The notes beneath the pieces are model-generated. The model was not told where the DNA came from. It was given only the letters and a program-made list of their open reading frames with translations, and ran no database searches. Both the position numbers and the translations under genes were made by a program. Below are positions 51,101-63,070 of a DNA stretch of 64,000 bases, piece after piece (position 1 is the stretch's first letter; every line of letters begins with the position of its first letter). The stretch comes from Ascaris suum (lineage: Eukaryota > Nematoda > Chromadorea > Rhabditida > Ascarididae). The stretch covers positions 7,224,336 to 7,288,335 of the forward strand of contig CM024174.1 of assembly GCA_013433145.1 (NCBI GenBank), written 5' to 3'.

Positions 51101-51996
51101 TAGTTCATTCAAGGGTCGCAGTATGAAGCCCCAGTATGAATGGCAAAATGCAGCTTAGTAAAGTGGGTTATTCTCCACTGCTGTCCTTTGCACAAGCATA
51201 GGCAAGACATCTTCATGGCAAGAAGGCCATCCATCTTCCGAAAAGGTTATCAGCTTTCTAGCTGTCCAAATAATTCGAGTTTGATTATTAGCCAGCCGGA
51301 AATTTTGAAATGCGAGTAAAAGCAATGCACAATAAGTTCAGCCGCATCCCTGAACTGTTTATTGGGAGGGAGCATAAATGCCTTCATTGGCCCTAACCTT
51401 CCTGCTGAGTAGGGGAGCCGCATCTGTCGCTTCCTCTTCTCCCCTATCCCCTGTTTACACGCATGTCCTCCAACTCGTTCGCTGCATTATCTATTTCGTT
51501 TTGACAGCGATGTATTCTTTGCGTTTCTACAAAATGCAACCCTATCAGATTTCGAACACCGTCTGCACTCTATACATTTAAACTGATTATTTGATGCAGC
51601 AGACCTTTTAACTTACCTTAACAGGTTTGCTATCGCAAAGAACGCCACACGATGGATTCACGATGTACCTGGTCGGAGCATTGGTTCGGATCCGCCATGC
51701 TACCGAGTGATCAAGACCGATTGCGCGACTCAACGTCAGCTCTTCCGTTGCATCCGATAGCTGCTCCACATCGAAGCAAATAAAGGTCTGAAGATATACT
51801 CCTTGCACTGTGGTTTTATGAAAACTCACTTCCCGTCAGCTGGTTGCAATCGTTAATCTACAGTTCAGCAATTACGCTCGCATATCACAACGCTAACGGG
51901 GTGCGGTCTTAATACTAACTAACAAATTGACATTTGGCATCATTGGTGTGATGTAACCCACATGTTTGTCTCGATGAGCGATCATCCTGTGAAATT
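48149..51996 (-). CDS. MSP-domain protein, VAP/MOSPD-like, 5'-partial
   Basis: Exons in matching phases: 51996-51920, 51787-51617 (57 codons), 50746-50546 (67 codons), 50090-49936 and possibly 48317-48149. The second and third give an MSP (major sperm protein) fold: VAWRIRTNAPTRY, the hallmark strand corresponding to VAFKVKTTAP-R-Y in VAP proteins, then VNPSCGVL, HKLILQATKI and a closing strand IAFEL. The next exon is a coiled coil (SDRIKELQNLLAML onward). The last candidate exon joins in the correct phase and holds a hydrophobic helix (IAIAITASFLVLLIAQLIL), which would make a tail anchor as in VAP and MOSPD proteins. Such proteins bind FFAT-motif partners at ER contact sites. The 5' end lies further upstream and was not found. 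The MSP domain is confident; the membrane exon, about 1.6 kb away and with 30 residues after the helix, is tentative. Confidence 0.72.
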
Positions 51997-54053
51997 CTGC
52001 AATAGAAAGATTTCTGTATAAACTGGTGGAATTTCCAGTCCTGGCCAAAAATGCAACCGCACAAACTTTAAATTCTACCACACAAAATTAACGGCGTAAT
52101 TTTTCTGGTTTCTGGAGGTTTGGTTTGATAGGTGCAGCCGTCGATCGCAGGTTGTGCATTATATTATGCGGCTGCTTCAGACATGGAAGTTGATGAGTTG
52201 ATTAAGTTGAAGCTGGTGGACAATTGGCTACGATACTATAGATTGGTTATGGGATGACCGCGATGAAATTTTATGGTTTACTGCCCATCAGAGGACGACT
52301 CTGTGTTCTCGTTTGTGTTCCGACCAATCCCATTCCTTATTTTTACTGCAGTTTTAATATAACATAATGTCACAAATCACCTGTTCTATTGGCGATCAAG
52401 AAACAGTTTTTGGCAGTTCCGAAACTGGTTGACTGCCCAGAAAAAGGTGAAGTACTACCTCAACAAGGGGCGGTGTGGGCGCTTGATCTGATGAACGCAG
52501 TCACAAATGGTACGTCGTGGGTCAACTCACCCCACCTCTATCCCCCCTTCTTCCTCCTCTGCCTGCGCGGACTAGAATTCTACGCTAAACATTGAAACCG
52601 AAAACGTAAAATAATTGTTTCAAACACAGCCACCTCCTTACGAATCATGGTCGAGCCAAGAAACAATGCAGATAGGATTCTGAGACATACTTCGTCGAAA
52701 CCAAGTTGTGCGGCTGCGGTAAGTGGATCTAAATTTTGAAAATGGTAAAATGCTGCAGCATACTAGACCTAGCGAACCATCGAAATATTCTAGGCCTACT
52801 GCGAATAGTAATCCGGACTGCGGAATAGTTGTGCAGGTTCATCAGATGCAAACGTTCTTATTTTTCGGCCAGGACGACCTGCTTCCGCCGGCATCGTCTT
52901 GAAAGGTGTATGCCTGTAACTTGGTACATAGAGTACGTAGAAGTAACGAACTGTCAGCTACTATAGCCTAGGCTTCGTTTCTGGCAACCTTAAAAAGCGT
53001 TCTTTCAGCAAATCGGTTTAGCTTATCAACAACTGTCGGCACTTCATCACTTCAGCGTACTCTCGATCAGGCGGGTCGCTCATATTTTTTGAAACGACTG
53101 ATGCGTCATTTCCTTTGCTTCGAAGACTAATTAGATGGAACGAATAATGCTAATTTATTCAATTATATAAGGAGCAGTGCAAATCTTCTGCGGGAGGAAT
53201 GTCCCGTGGAACGAAGGTCCTCAGCCATTGCAGTTGTTCAGTAGGACTTCTTCGAGAGCTTCACGGTCCGGACACACTTTGAGGGGTATGAAAAACCCCA
53301 CAGTCAAACCGAAAACTTATTGTGTGGCTAATGTTCCGCAGGCCAATGACAACCTGCAGATTTGCGAAGACGTAGCTTTACAACGATGAGATCTGAGGGG
53401 TTGTAGATGCAGAATTCTTTTTTATCACTCCATAAAGCGCGTAATTAATCGTGGCCAGCGTTCACTGCGTTCAGTTTGTAGTCTCTTCACAAGTGAAAAC
53501 AGGTGTCGCATCGATCTTTCTCAGCGGACTCATGCCAGGTTGTGGTTTATTGAGGGGTGTCGGTCATGTGATACAACCGAAGACAAAACCATGGAATGCT
53601 TCGTTTTACTGCTAGCATGCTGTCCTACCTATGACATTAAGAGTGCTGATGTGAGAAAAACGGAATATACGCACAGGGACATCGCCGTCGACGAGGTGAA
53701 AGATGCGCATAACTGTTAACAGTAACGAGTGCACTTCTAGGTCATTGATGAAAGCGCCGAGAATGTCCCAATCGATATCTTTCTCGTACTTGACAAACTT
53801 GGATGTGAGAATGTCGACGATTCAAGTATGCGCAGCTGATGCAAAGCAGTAGCGAGGTTCAATAGGCAACTTGCTGAGAACACACCTAACACTTTCAGGG
53901 ACAGAACTTGCGTGGATCTTCATCGGAAGCATTCAGTGCAAACACACCTGGAGGATATAAAAATATGTGTGACTCGCTAATACACAGCAGCTTATCATAT
54001 GGCAGTCGCCCTTGAATGCATTTAAGATTGGTGGGGAAGTTGCTTGAGCGTAC
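51997..54053. other. Probable intronic or intergenic sequence upstream of the MSP gene
   Basis: Missing 5' exons of the MSP-domain gene should lie here or beyond, since its exon at 51996-51920 starts in phase 1. A plus-strand frame at 52389-52595 and one at 53177-53389 have mixed composition and no motif. No feature is called. Confidence 0.35.
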
Positions 54054-54172
54054 CTGATCCACGCTCACTAAACGGGCATTTTGTTGCTCTTCGTCCTCAA
54101 GTAATAAGCTTCCGCCTTGGGACTGAGCTGCTGACCCTGTCGGCAAGGAAACCGCCATCCGCTCGTAAGAAC
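54054..54172 (-). CDS. Isolated exon-like segment, unassigned
   Basis: The segment is bounded by an acceptor (TTGTTCATAG) and a donor (CAG/GTACGC), 119 bases, entering in phase 1 and leaving in phase 0. It encodes a Gln/Ser/Glu-rich 39-residue piece with MAVSLPTGSAAQ and LLLEDEEQQNARLVSVDQ. It may belong to the MSP-domain gene on the same strand, but its exit phase does not match that gene's next known exon directly, so at least one more exon would be needed. Confidence 0.35.
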
Positions 54173-55189
54173 CTATGAACAAAGGGGGAATACAGCATCT
54201 GTCCTGGCTGCTTGGAGGCAAGATTTGTGTCTTTTGTAGTTTTATGCAAAAATTTGCACTATATGGTTTTATTAGATTAAGAGTTTATATAATTGGCATC
54301 CTGTGCGGTTTTTTCCGCCATTTATTTTGTTTAATGACGTACATTCTTCTGCTGTTCCCATATTAAAGATGGAAACTACGAGTGCTGGACAATTATAGGG
54401 GTGAAAAATATTGGGAGTGTGAGAAAAAGTACTATCTCTGCAAGAAGGAGGCGGGGTGAGGAAGGGAGGAGGTTGCGAGCGGTCAACTATCCTTGAAACA
54501 ACTTTTCGTACTATTATTCATTTATTTACCTTATTTACTTGTTTATTTCCACATGAACATAAGTGACCACACAAAGCACATGTGAACGATAACAGCACGA
54601 GAGAGCAGAGTGAGCAAAGCAGTAGAACAGATGAGCGCATTAGTGCAGTGATCGAAGTTGAAGAAGTGAGTTCATTGGTGGCGTCGACGAGAAGCAGACG
54701 TGACTGAAATGAAGCTGGGGATGTGCACAGACTTTCGCGCTGCAACACTTTGTTGGCGAAATGAAACTGATGCTCAAGTTGAGTACGGGTTGGGGAAAGC
54801 GGAATCTTTCTAGAAGCGGAACGTCACAGAAAGACGCACGACGACATGTCGGTCTGATTTGGCCGATTGACTTTTGTGAAAAGCGAAAAGCATTGAAGCG
54901 TTTCTTAATACTCTGGGAACTCGATATCAGAAATGAGTTGGGGAGTATAATGTTCCAAAATGGGTCGCCGATAAGAATGAAGGGATTCGTATATTGCTCA
55001 ATATGTCCGCACTGTAAACCGTCGAGAAGATCAAGGTGCAGTTCTTGAGGGGTTTTCAGTGACAGTGAGACACTGCATGAAGTTCATTTTTGTTTAACGG
55101 CAAGGTCGCGAACACATTCTCTAGAAGAAGGAACCTCACGTTCAAGAAGCAACTTATTCATCGTTCGCAAAAACGTTTTCGACTAGCGA

Positions 55190-56145
55190 TGACTCAAACC
55201 TTTTTGAAAATGAAACCTCCTCTGTAAAACCCGTTTGGAGTAGTGAAAGGGATAATGCGAGGCGTGACTGCGAAGTGGCTAACGTCATGCAAGCTCAGCT
55301 TAGCTGGAATGAACATCTTGAAGACTCGTCCAGGATCAACAAAAAGAATATCCGATATGAACGCTTCATCTTTGATGTTATAAGAGCGGGCAAACCGAAG
55401 AAAAAGACCACCCAGTGGTGACAAAAAGTGACTTTCACCATACCTCCAGCGCCCGACGATTAAAAAAAACTTTTCGTATAGCCTGATGATTATAAGTGGG
55501 GTGGCCTAGCGGCATCTTATCAGCGTTCTAAGTACTACTGAATACATTGCAGTAAAGTTGCTAGGAACCCATGGGGCAGAAACGCGAAACCGTTTCACGA
55601 TCATGTCAGGAGTAAGGTGGAGATGCGTTATAACGCATGCACTGCGAAAAATGACAGCGGTGATTGGCCCGATCATTTATATCCGGCTCCAGAGCAACAC
55701 ACTCGCAGTCTACTCATGAAGTTTTTTTATGGAAGGCAACGGCTTTGTTGCTATCGGACATTGCAACGAGCATTTGGGTTTTGTTGACGTTAGTGCATCT
55801 TCAGCTTTGGAGGCTATTGAAAGGCAAAACAACGAGCTTTTTCTCATATCAGACTATACCCCGCAACTGTTTCTAGAATGCATCTCAAAAGCAACCTCGT
55901 GATTGCTTAGTGTAATTTTCCTACGCCCTGTTCATTTTTCCTATCCCTTCTCTTCTTGTAAATATATGTTCGTCTCGCGTTTGCTGATGAAACCACTTGC
56001 CGCGTTAATAAAAACTTATCGCCCGAACAGGCTGACCTCCTCCATGTGTAAGATTTTCGAGACAGTCCTCAAAAATGCGCTGACATGCCATTTCATGCGA
56101 AACCACCTGTTAAATCCTGCACAGTCCAGCTTTGTTCCCGATTAA
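55190..56145 (+). mobile_element. Non-LTR (LINE) retrotransposon remnant, RT N-terminal part
   Basis: The clearest part is 55985-56145, which encodes YRPNRLTSSMCKIFETVLK and then LLNPAQSSFVP, matching the first RT motifs of LINE elements (YRPISLTS..CKIFE..., L.P.QHGF.P). Upstream, a plus-strand frame at 55197-55421 contains NIRYERFIFDVIRAGKPKK, resembling the region before RT in such elements, though the minus strand is also open there. No intact ORF, 3' tail or target duplication was found. The rest of the RT is missing from this place. Confidence 0.6.
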
Positions 56146-59100
56146 CGATGTCTTCACTGAATTCTCTGAAAGCGTGATGTGCAAAGGTCATTTGAAGCCC
56201 ATTGGACGTTCGAATGGGTTTGTAGGCGATTACAACTTTTTGTCCTGTTAAATATGGGTGCACGTTTCATTGCTTTTTGGGATTTAATTTGGGATGTTTT
56301 TTGATTCGGTGGATAGGTTGCAAAGGCGCAGTCACGCAATTTCCTCTGGCGCACTCTCGTTGTGACACCCGTTTGATTAGCCGGCTGGAGGGATCTTTGT
56401 TATGCGAAAGCGCACATAGGGCCGCCAGCCTCTCCGCAAGCGTTCCCATTTTTCTTATGCAATATCGATTCACTCAATCTATGCTGTTAATGCGGCAGTA
56501 TGTCCTTCCTAAAAGAATTTCCCGCAGAAACACACTCACCTTTCTTTAGCAAAGGTGTTATTCGCGATTGTTCTAGGGCAAAGGCGAAGACCGCCAAGTT
56601 TTCATCATGCCTAGTGGGGATACATACACATGGTGAATCAGTGGAATCATCACTAGTTCCACTGCAACTTTCTGGAATTTTCGATCGCCTTCAATTCCCA
56701 GTTTCGCGCACTGATTACGCTTGTGGAAACTTCCCATACGCCTCCGAAGAGGAAGATTCCACGTATATGGGCAACACTTATTTTCGTATTGGGTCCAACA
56801 CTCTCCGAACGTAACAACTTTCTGCAAGTTCTTATTACAACTTCGTTTGCCATACATTCCTTGACGTATATTGTATAAAATCACTTCGATTTCTTCATAC
56901 CCAAGTTTTAACTGTTCGATTCTTTTACTCTCATTTACCGCAACAGTTTTTTTTTTGTTCTATGATGAATTGCGACATCATCATTGGCTAATATGGCTGT
57001 CACAGCCACAGTAACCTCTGATATGGTTATCTTCCTCTTTGCCACAGCTCGGTTATTCTTACATTTGTTCTTACGTAAAACCTCAAGGAACGCAACAAAT
57101 TGATAATAACCATATTAACTGATAGAATAACTGTTCATATTGTGAGAAAAATCCATTACTACTGAAGCGTTGTGATGAATGGTTAGCGAATGTTCTTAGC
57201 AGTTGACGTGTAGCTGAGAGAGCAGATGAGGATGCTTCTACACGACTTGAGCTGAGCAGGTTAGGACCAGTACATCAGTCTTCGAAGACTGCATTACTTC
57301 AAGTACACATTCAGCGGTAAGGGCGAGGGCTGATTTCACTTTCCATTAAGCTTTACTATGCTAACCCATCTAGAGACCAAGAACAGTTTCACTTGTTCTT
57401 TTTTTTTAAGCATCTGGCTATTTTCACTTTTATTCACCAACTGGACCCTGCACAGGTAGCAATTCAAGCTCATCTGGTAGCCTTACATCAAGATCCGGCA
57501 GCAAAATCCGATCACTCACTGGCCTCTTCGATTCTGTTTACCAGGTATGGCATAGTTCTAGTTACTTGTTGACACAAAGGTGCAAAAGCAATTAGCAACA
57601 TACGATACATCACTAGCTCACCCGACAGCCTTACAAGTACATCGAAACTCGGCAAAGGGTTGCCCCGTTCGGGTGGTTTTTTGGCATCATAACATTCGCG
57701 TCGGCCATTTTCGTCTTCGACTGCTTGCGCCGGACATCTGGGGACATATTTCGGGTAACATCTGGGACTCGATCATTTGCCGCGCCAACCACATGCACCC
57801 AAGCGTTGAATTCCGTAAATATTGACAAAAGCAGTCGTGATGGATTATTTTCACGTTTCGAGTCCATCTTTCATGTTTCGTGGATATGGAATTAGTGGAG
57901 TTTTCGTGAAATTCATGCAGTTTATCCATACATTTGTATGTGTCTTCTGCAGATGCCGCTCGCCGAGTAACGGAGAGCAAGAGGATTGATTTTTTTTTGA
58001 GGGGGGGGGGGGGAGGAGAGGGAACAGTTGTGCATCTTGTTTATCGGCTAAGAAAAACACTACTGAAAATTGCTCCACCGCCTTTGATGGCTAAGTACCG
58101 GCTGACCCAGTAGTTAGAACTTCGTTCTTGGCAATGTGTTATGAATGTACAGCTGTGATGAGAAGCATACTCAAGAGGAGGCACGGAAGGTGGAGGTGAG
58201 GGGGGGGGATGATGAATTATCGTGCTATAAAAATGGGCTTATTAAGACAAACCTCACTAGTGATTTGAACAAATCCTTCCAGCAATATTCAAAATTCTTG
58301 GCAGGGATGACTTGTTTACTATACAGGAATACGTGATGCATCTGTCGCAGCACACTCTCCCTGAAACGTCCCGAAAAAGGATGATGAGTGAGGCAAATGA
58401 CCGACCTTAAACGTTGAAAGCTGAGATGGTCGAAGCGCCAGTAACTAGGTATCTCACCAACTTTTCCTTCCTCATTGCTCACATCCACTACCCGCTCCTT
58501 ACCACTCCTTGTTTATTACATTAGGGCACGTTTATTACCATCTCGCACGAGAATCGATAGCTTCTTTTTAACCTTGTGAATCAGTATTTACCGCTTTGCG
58601 TTTATCCCCGGACTTGATTAACGGCTCACACTTTACATCTCAACCCAACCACCGAGTACCATACCAGAGAACATCTCTCATCCCCCAGTGCTGATTCCCA
58701 TAGTTTTGGTTACCAAGGAAGGAAATTTGCCCCTCCCCTCACCTCCTTCCTCCATTCAGTGTATCCAGCGGAATGACTTGTGGCAGAGTAAGCACTTGTT
58801 TTTCTTTGAAAAAAATAGGTTCCGTTAGTGCAAAAGGGGGGATGGGGGAGGGGTTTTCCAGAGAATGAGTGAAGGAAGAGTGTTTATTCAGAGTCAATGG
58901 GAAATATGGACCTCCGCTTTTCCAGCGGGAAGAAACGGGAAAATTATATAGGAAATGCAAAGTATCTGAGGGGTTGATATCCTCCTCAAAAATCATAACA
59001 TATCGCTACCAGCGACATGACTTTTGATGAACATACAGTACAGTGTATCTCTTGCTCTATTTAATAGAATATTTCGAGCAAATTTTTTCCTATATGAAAG

Positions 59101-59369
59101 TTGAATAAATTAATTTTCGTTTCAAGAAAATATGTCGTGAACACTTTGGGTGGCCACAACGCCAGCGGTCATTGCACTTGAAGCGCACGTTGCAGTGACC
59201 ATGCAATGCAAACATGAAGAACCAAGTTCGAGTACCAAAAGCCCGGGGGATGATTGTCTGATTGATCTAATCCCAAACACCTGGTAAATAAGGCCGTCGA
59301 ATTAATGCGAGTAAATTTTGAAAGTCAGTCCAGTTGAAACTTAAGTTTAAGTAAAATTCGCTGGGAAGT
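56146..59369. other. No supported gene
   Basis: Short frames without motifs. Contains a 13-base poly-G run after an 8-base T run (57991-58013) and a 9-base G run (58200-58208). Possible upstream (transmembrane) exons of the receptor-like fragment at 59370-60416 were looked for and not found. Confidence 0.4.
58001..58013. repeat. Poly-G tract, 13 bases
   Basis: Thirteen G shortly after a run of T; a nine-base G run follows at 58200-58208. Confidence 0.85.
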
Positions 59370-60416
59370 GTGTTCGAAAGAATCGGAGGAATTTTAAATC
59401 CGGTTCATTCAAGAAAATTTGGATCGTTAGCTGATGAATTGACTGAATCTTCGATAGCTTCACTTCCGACATCCGGTGCTTTATTTGCAAACTCCATGCA
59501 TCGACGATTCGCAGCTAGCAGGACAATACTCCCTTCAACTTTTAGGGCTCCTCGTCGCGGAATATTACTTTGAGCCGGAGTGCCTGCCTTGGTATAATAG
59601 CCATTTAAGTCAACGCATTATGGAAATGTGCCCTGCTTCGCATCTATAGCGATGCGAAATTTGTTAGCTCTCAACAGCGAAAGACTACGGCTTCCAGCTC
59701 AGAAGTTCGAGCAAAGCGTGCTGTGTGACCCTTTCACAAATCACTGTCTCATCCTAATCGACTTTACTTCCCAGCATTCGCGGGTGGGAAGTGAAGTCGA
59801 TTAAGGTCGCCGGTGATGTCGTTTTTCTATTGCAGCTTTTTGCTTAATGACTCTATCCTTGAGGCGAAGCTGTTAGAATAATGTTGCGACATGAAGGCGA
59901 CAGCTATCGCCTTTGATATATTGTTGACGGCGCAGTGCAAAAATTGCGCTTTATTTTCAGAGACCTTCAATCTCGCTCTCTGCCACATGAATCATTAACT
60001 TTCTTCGTTTTCACAGGTGTAACGATCACTTTCTTCCTCAAATTTCGCAGCCATTAGCTATTCGTTGAGGACCTCTCCCCATAAGACATTCAGTGCGTGC
60101 GGCTAGAATTTGCTCTGACCTAATCACGAATATCGTTGTAGAAAAGAAATCCGAATCTATGGCGCTTTTTGCGCCTGGAGCGGAAGGCGGCCGACTTTTT
60201 TCCACCTTAAAATTAGCTATCACAAAACCTCGAACGTATATAAGCGACATGGAACAAGGAGTGCAGGCAGCACAGAGGTCCCAACCCGACTTTTTGCTCA
60301 TCAGCGAAAGTTCCATACTCATTAAATTACAGCCTACTCTAACCCTTCGTGAAAGCACTTTTACGTGCAGCGTCGGCAACTGTGTAGATCGAGTGTCGAC
60401 GGAATTTTACGCATAA
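59370..60416 (+). pseudogene. Fragment resembling ionotropic glutamate receptor S2 ligand-binding lobe
   Basis: Two open segments in succession fit the region after the pore helix of iGluRs. Segment 59364-59573 reads SVFERIGGILNPVHS then FGSLADEL and SGALFANSMHRRF, comparable in order with the VERM..PI, DL and GSTKEFFRRS motifs of receptors. Segment about 60110-60416 has YISDMEQGVQAAQRS and PDFLLISES, comparable with the VxxxxEGVxxVRKSxGKYAFLLES stretch, then a Cys and a Val-Gly-Asp pattern as in the following strand. It then meets a TAA at 60414-60416 where receptors continue to the last membrane helix. No pore or M4 helix was found. These are motif-order arguments; identity is modest, so a nematode-specific receptor-like gene or a decayed copy is the best reading. 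Confidence 0.4.
59755..59803. other. Long inverted repeat, 19-bp stem with one mismatch
   Basis: TAATCGACTTTACTTCCCA and its reverse complement (one G for A) flank an 11-base loop. On the plus strand RNA the mismatch would be a G-U pair. The hairpin is about 49 bases, shorter than a typical miRNA precursor. It could be a small foldback element or a transcribed hairpin; it lies between the two receptor-like segments. Confidence 0.6.
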
Positions 60417-60477
60417 AGATCACTTGAAAAATACGATCAAGCACCACTGATCAAGATGGGAAGAGCGAGCAAATTAC

Positions 60478-61014
60478 CTCACTGTTTGCAGGAGTCTTCC
60501 GAATCAAAATACAAGTCCCAGCTGTTGTTGGTTGAATGAACGTCGTAGTGGACGGTTGATGCGCAGTACAACACTTGGACACATTGTTACCACATGTATT
60601 CCCATGTTGAGAAAATCGTGGCTGGGTGAGATTTGAGTAGGTGAAATAGGGATTTTCATCAGAGAATCCAGTATTGAAAGGCGTATGATTGCTGCCTTTG
60701 AGTGTGTACGGGCTGTAGTTGAAATTATTGTTTGCATTTTGCTGACTCACTGATGCGAACGTATAATTAGGTGGAATACCTTGTTGAAAGTTCGATGCAT
60801 AATTGTTGAATCCGGGTCTGTTATAAGGGCTCACCTGTGGTGCACCACTGCCACAGAAGCCGACAGACCAACCGTTTCGTACATTGCGACCTTGTGACTC
60901 AGGATCACTCAACGAATACGATGGAGAGTTCGAGCCGGCATTATACGGTATGTTCCAGTTCCCTCCTCGCAGAACTCCTTGCGAACACTGCTGCGAATAC
61001 TGCATCATGCCAGG
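60478..61014 (-). CDS. Internal exon of a Gln/Asn/Ser/Gly/Tyr-rich protein
   Basis: The exon runs from an acceptor (GGTTGTTTTAG) at 61015-61016 to a donor (GTAATT) below 60478, 179 codons, phase 0 at both ends. The encoded segment is rich in Asn, Ser, Gln, Gly, Tyr, Phe and Pro, with few charges and no hydrophobic core (for instance MMQYSQQCSQG, NYASNFQQGIPPNY, QQNANNNFNYSPY). This is prion-like low-complexity composition, as seen in RNA-binding and transcription-related proteins. Neighbouring exons were not recognised, so the function is open. It overlaps no other model; the plus-strand receptor-like fragment ends 62 bases away. Confidence 0.6.
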
Positions 61015-62119
61015 CTAAAACAACCTCTCACTACTGAGAAAAAAAAAATCTGCCACGTTTGCATCAAGTAGTAGCTATATATAAATAACGTGACACAAAC
61101 AAATCTCGATGTTAAAAAAAGTCATTGCATATGCGAGTGCAAAACGCTTCGGACATGCAAATGCGATATGCGTTCTGTCGAACTATTTGAAGCCGCCAAG
61201 AAAGATGGATGTTAGGACGAAGAACGAGAACGTGGTAAATACCAGAGAAGTTGGTGTCATGGAAACAGATTCGAAGACATACGTTCACACCCACCAACGA
61301 ATGTGGTTGCGACTGCACAGACAGCATAGAAAGCTTGGAACCTAAGGATAATCAAAAATTGGACAGTTGGTGAAGTGTAGCAGAGAAAAAATTTCGGTCC
61401 ATTTGTTCAGTCATGGCTTTGTCATCAGTTATTGGGCCCTAGCTTCCAGACTGGAATGAAGGAAATCATGGTCCAACTATGTCATGGCCGGGTCACTGAG
61501 TAGAGTAATCAATTGCCTTCAGCAACGCAAAACGTTGATCCGTGATTATATTACGACAGTGAGGAACCTGTATTCCTCCGGCCACGACAGTGGAGAAATC
61601 CGTAGCCCTAATCGATGAGTGAAAGTCATGGCCATGCTTGTGTGACTTCTTGCGCGGTGGTGCCCTTTCTGCATATTGACACTGCTCTCAAAGTTCAACA
61701 TCAGCTCGCAGTTTTTATACCTCAAAGCACTAGCTCGATACTCTGTGGCGTCTCCATCGTCATTCACTTCGTCGCTTGGCATTTTCTCGTGTGGAAGGTG
61801 CTCTGACCTTATATTAACAGAAAAGTACATCGGGATTATTTCAGAGCTACATGAGGCTAAATCATACGACCTTTGCAGATGTGCCCCATCCTTCCCCTTT
61901 CTTGCAATTTGCGAAAGACATTTCTATTCCCTTTCGTTCCGAACGAAATTTGCGTCCACATCCCTCAACTTGGTTGTTATTCCCGATATCGAATTTGCGG
62001 TCTTGCTTGATGAACCACCAGCAAACATTGGAACCATGAGCCATCAAAATATGTCCTGTTGCAGTATATTCGGAATGCTTCCAAAATTGATTCCTGCTTT
62101 CTCAGTTTTCTGAACCTTT

Positions 62120-63070
62120 GAATTCAAATGGACGGGTCCCTCTCTCAATCGTAGAGCACAGTTAATGACGTCCAACAGGGTAGCATATTAGGTTCCGCGT
62201 TATTCCTAATATATGAACATGATGACGAATGGCTTGAGCAGTACCTGTGAATCTTCGACAGCGGTTTGAAGATTTCTAGATCGATCGGTGATCCCCTCTA
62301 AGATTTTAGAATGCTCCAGTGTAATTTGCATCGTCTCATCGCATTACATCATGCTTGATATTTAAGTAATAACGGCGAGAAATGTCACTTTTTAAATATT
62401 GGCTTACCGCTACGGACCTGCCAATATGCCCTTCTACTGTGATCACGGGGTTGCTATCCGTACATTTTTCTTACATCCACACTAATTGTTCGCACTGGAC
62501 CGACCATATGCTGTTGTTATTTCGCAAAGCGAAGTGAACTGCAACACTGCTGACTGGACAAGGTTCCACGCTATTCCTGGAAGAAATACATTTCAAGAGC
62601 CTTCTACTGCACATCGAAATTTCGTTTTGTTTTTCCCGAACCAAAAACGTCACTCAGTGTGGCGGAGAAACGCCACAAAATGTATAGGCGGCAGCAATGG
62701 GGGTGGGGGTCGCGGGCTTTGCAATTATACAAAAAAGGCGACTAAGACACCACACCGAGAGTTAAATACACTTAAAAAGAATGACAGCAATGGCAGGAGA
62801 CATAGAATCCTCTCACAACAAAGTGCGGATTCTGCGTTCCCTCTACCACAAAATCTTCAGCGAATCTTTGCATTCATTTCGCTGGAATTTTATTTTGTCT
62901 CGTTTGCCGATTGACGCGATAGTCGGCCACTAACATTTTTCAAGAGCGTTCAGGTCAGAATCAACGCCTCCCATTGGCTGCCGATTGAAGAGAACTTTCA
63001 TTGTGTTACCATCTCTAGGATCAGATTCTTGACTGTAGAAGCTGATTTACTTGAATGTCCGTGATTTGGG
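62120..63070 (+). mobile_element. Non-LTR (LINE) retrotransposon remnant, RT C-terminal part
   Basis: At 62160-62230 the plus strand encodes VNDVQQGSILGSALFLIY, the LINE RT motif corresponding to V..GVPQGS.LGPLLF.IY. A decayed stretch follows with MLQCNLHRLI and EKCHFLNIG, matching the L..DL..L.....W....N..KC....G region. At 62935-63050 a further piece, RINASHWLPIEE and ISRIRFLTVE, resembles the region near the end of the ORF. Stops interrupt all pieces. It has the same orientation and family type as the remnant at 55190-56145, and the two together cover the two ends of an RT domain. Confidence 0.6.

Noticed and set aside
55194..55500. Minus-strand open frame of about 100 codons containing a VDPGRVFKMF stretch
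   Set aside because: The opposite strand is also open and has LINE-like content in the right place before RT; no family is recognised for the minus reading.
55499..55560. Short tRNA-like string (GTGGCCTAGCGG)
   Set aside because: No cloverleaf can be drawn: acceptor stem and T arm are missing.
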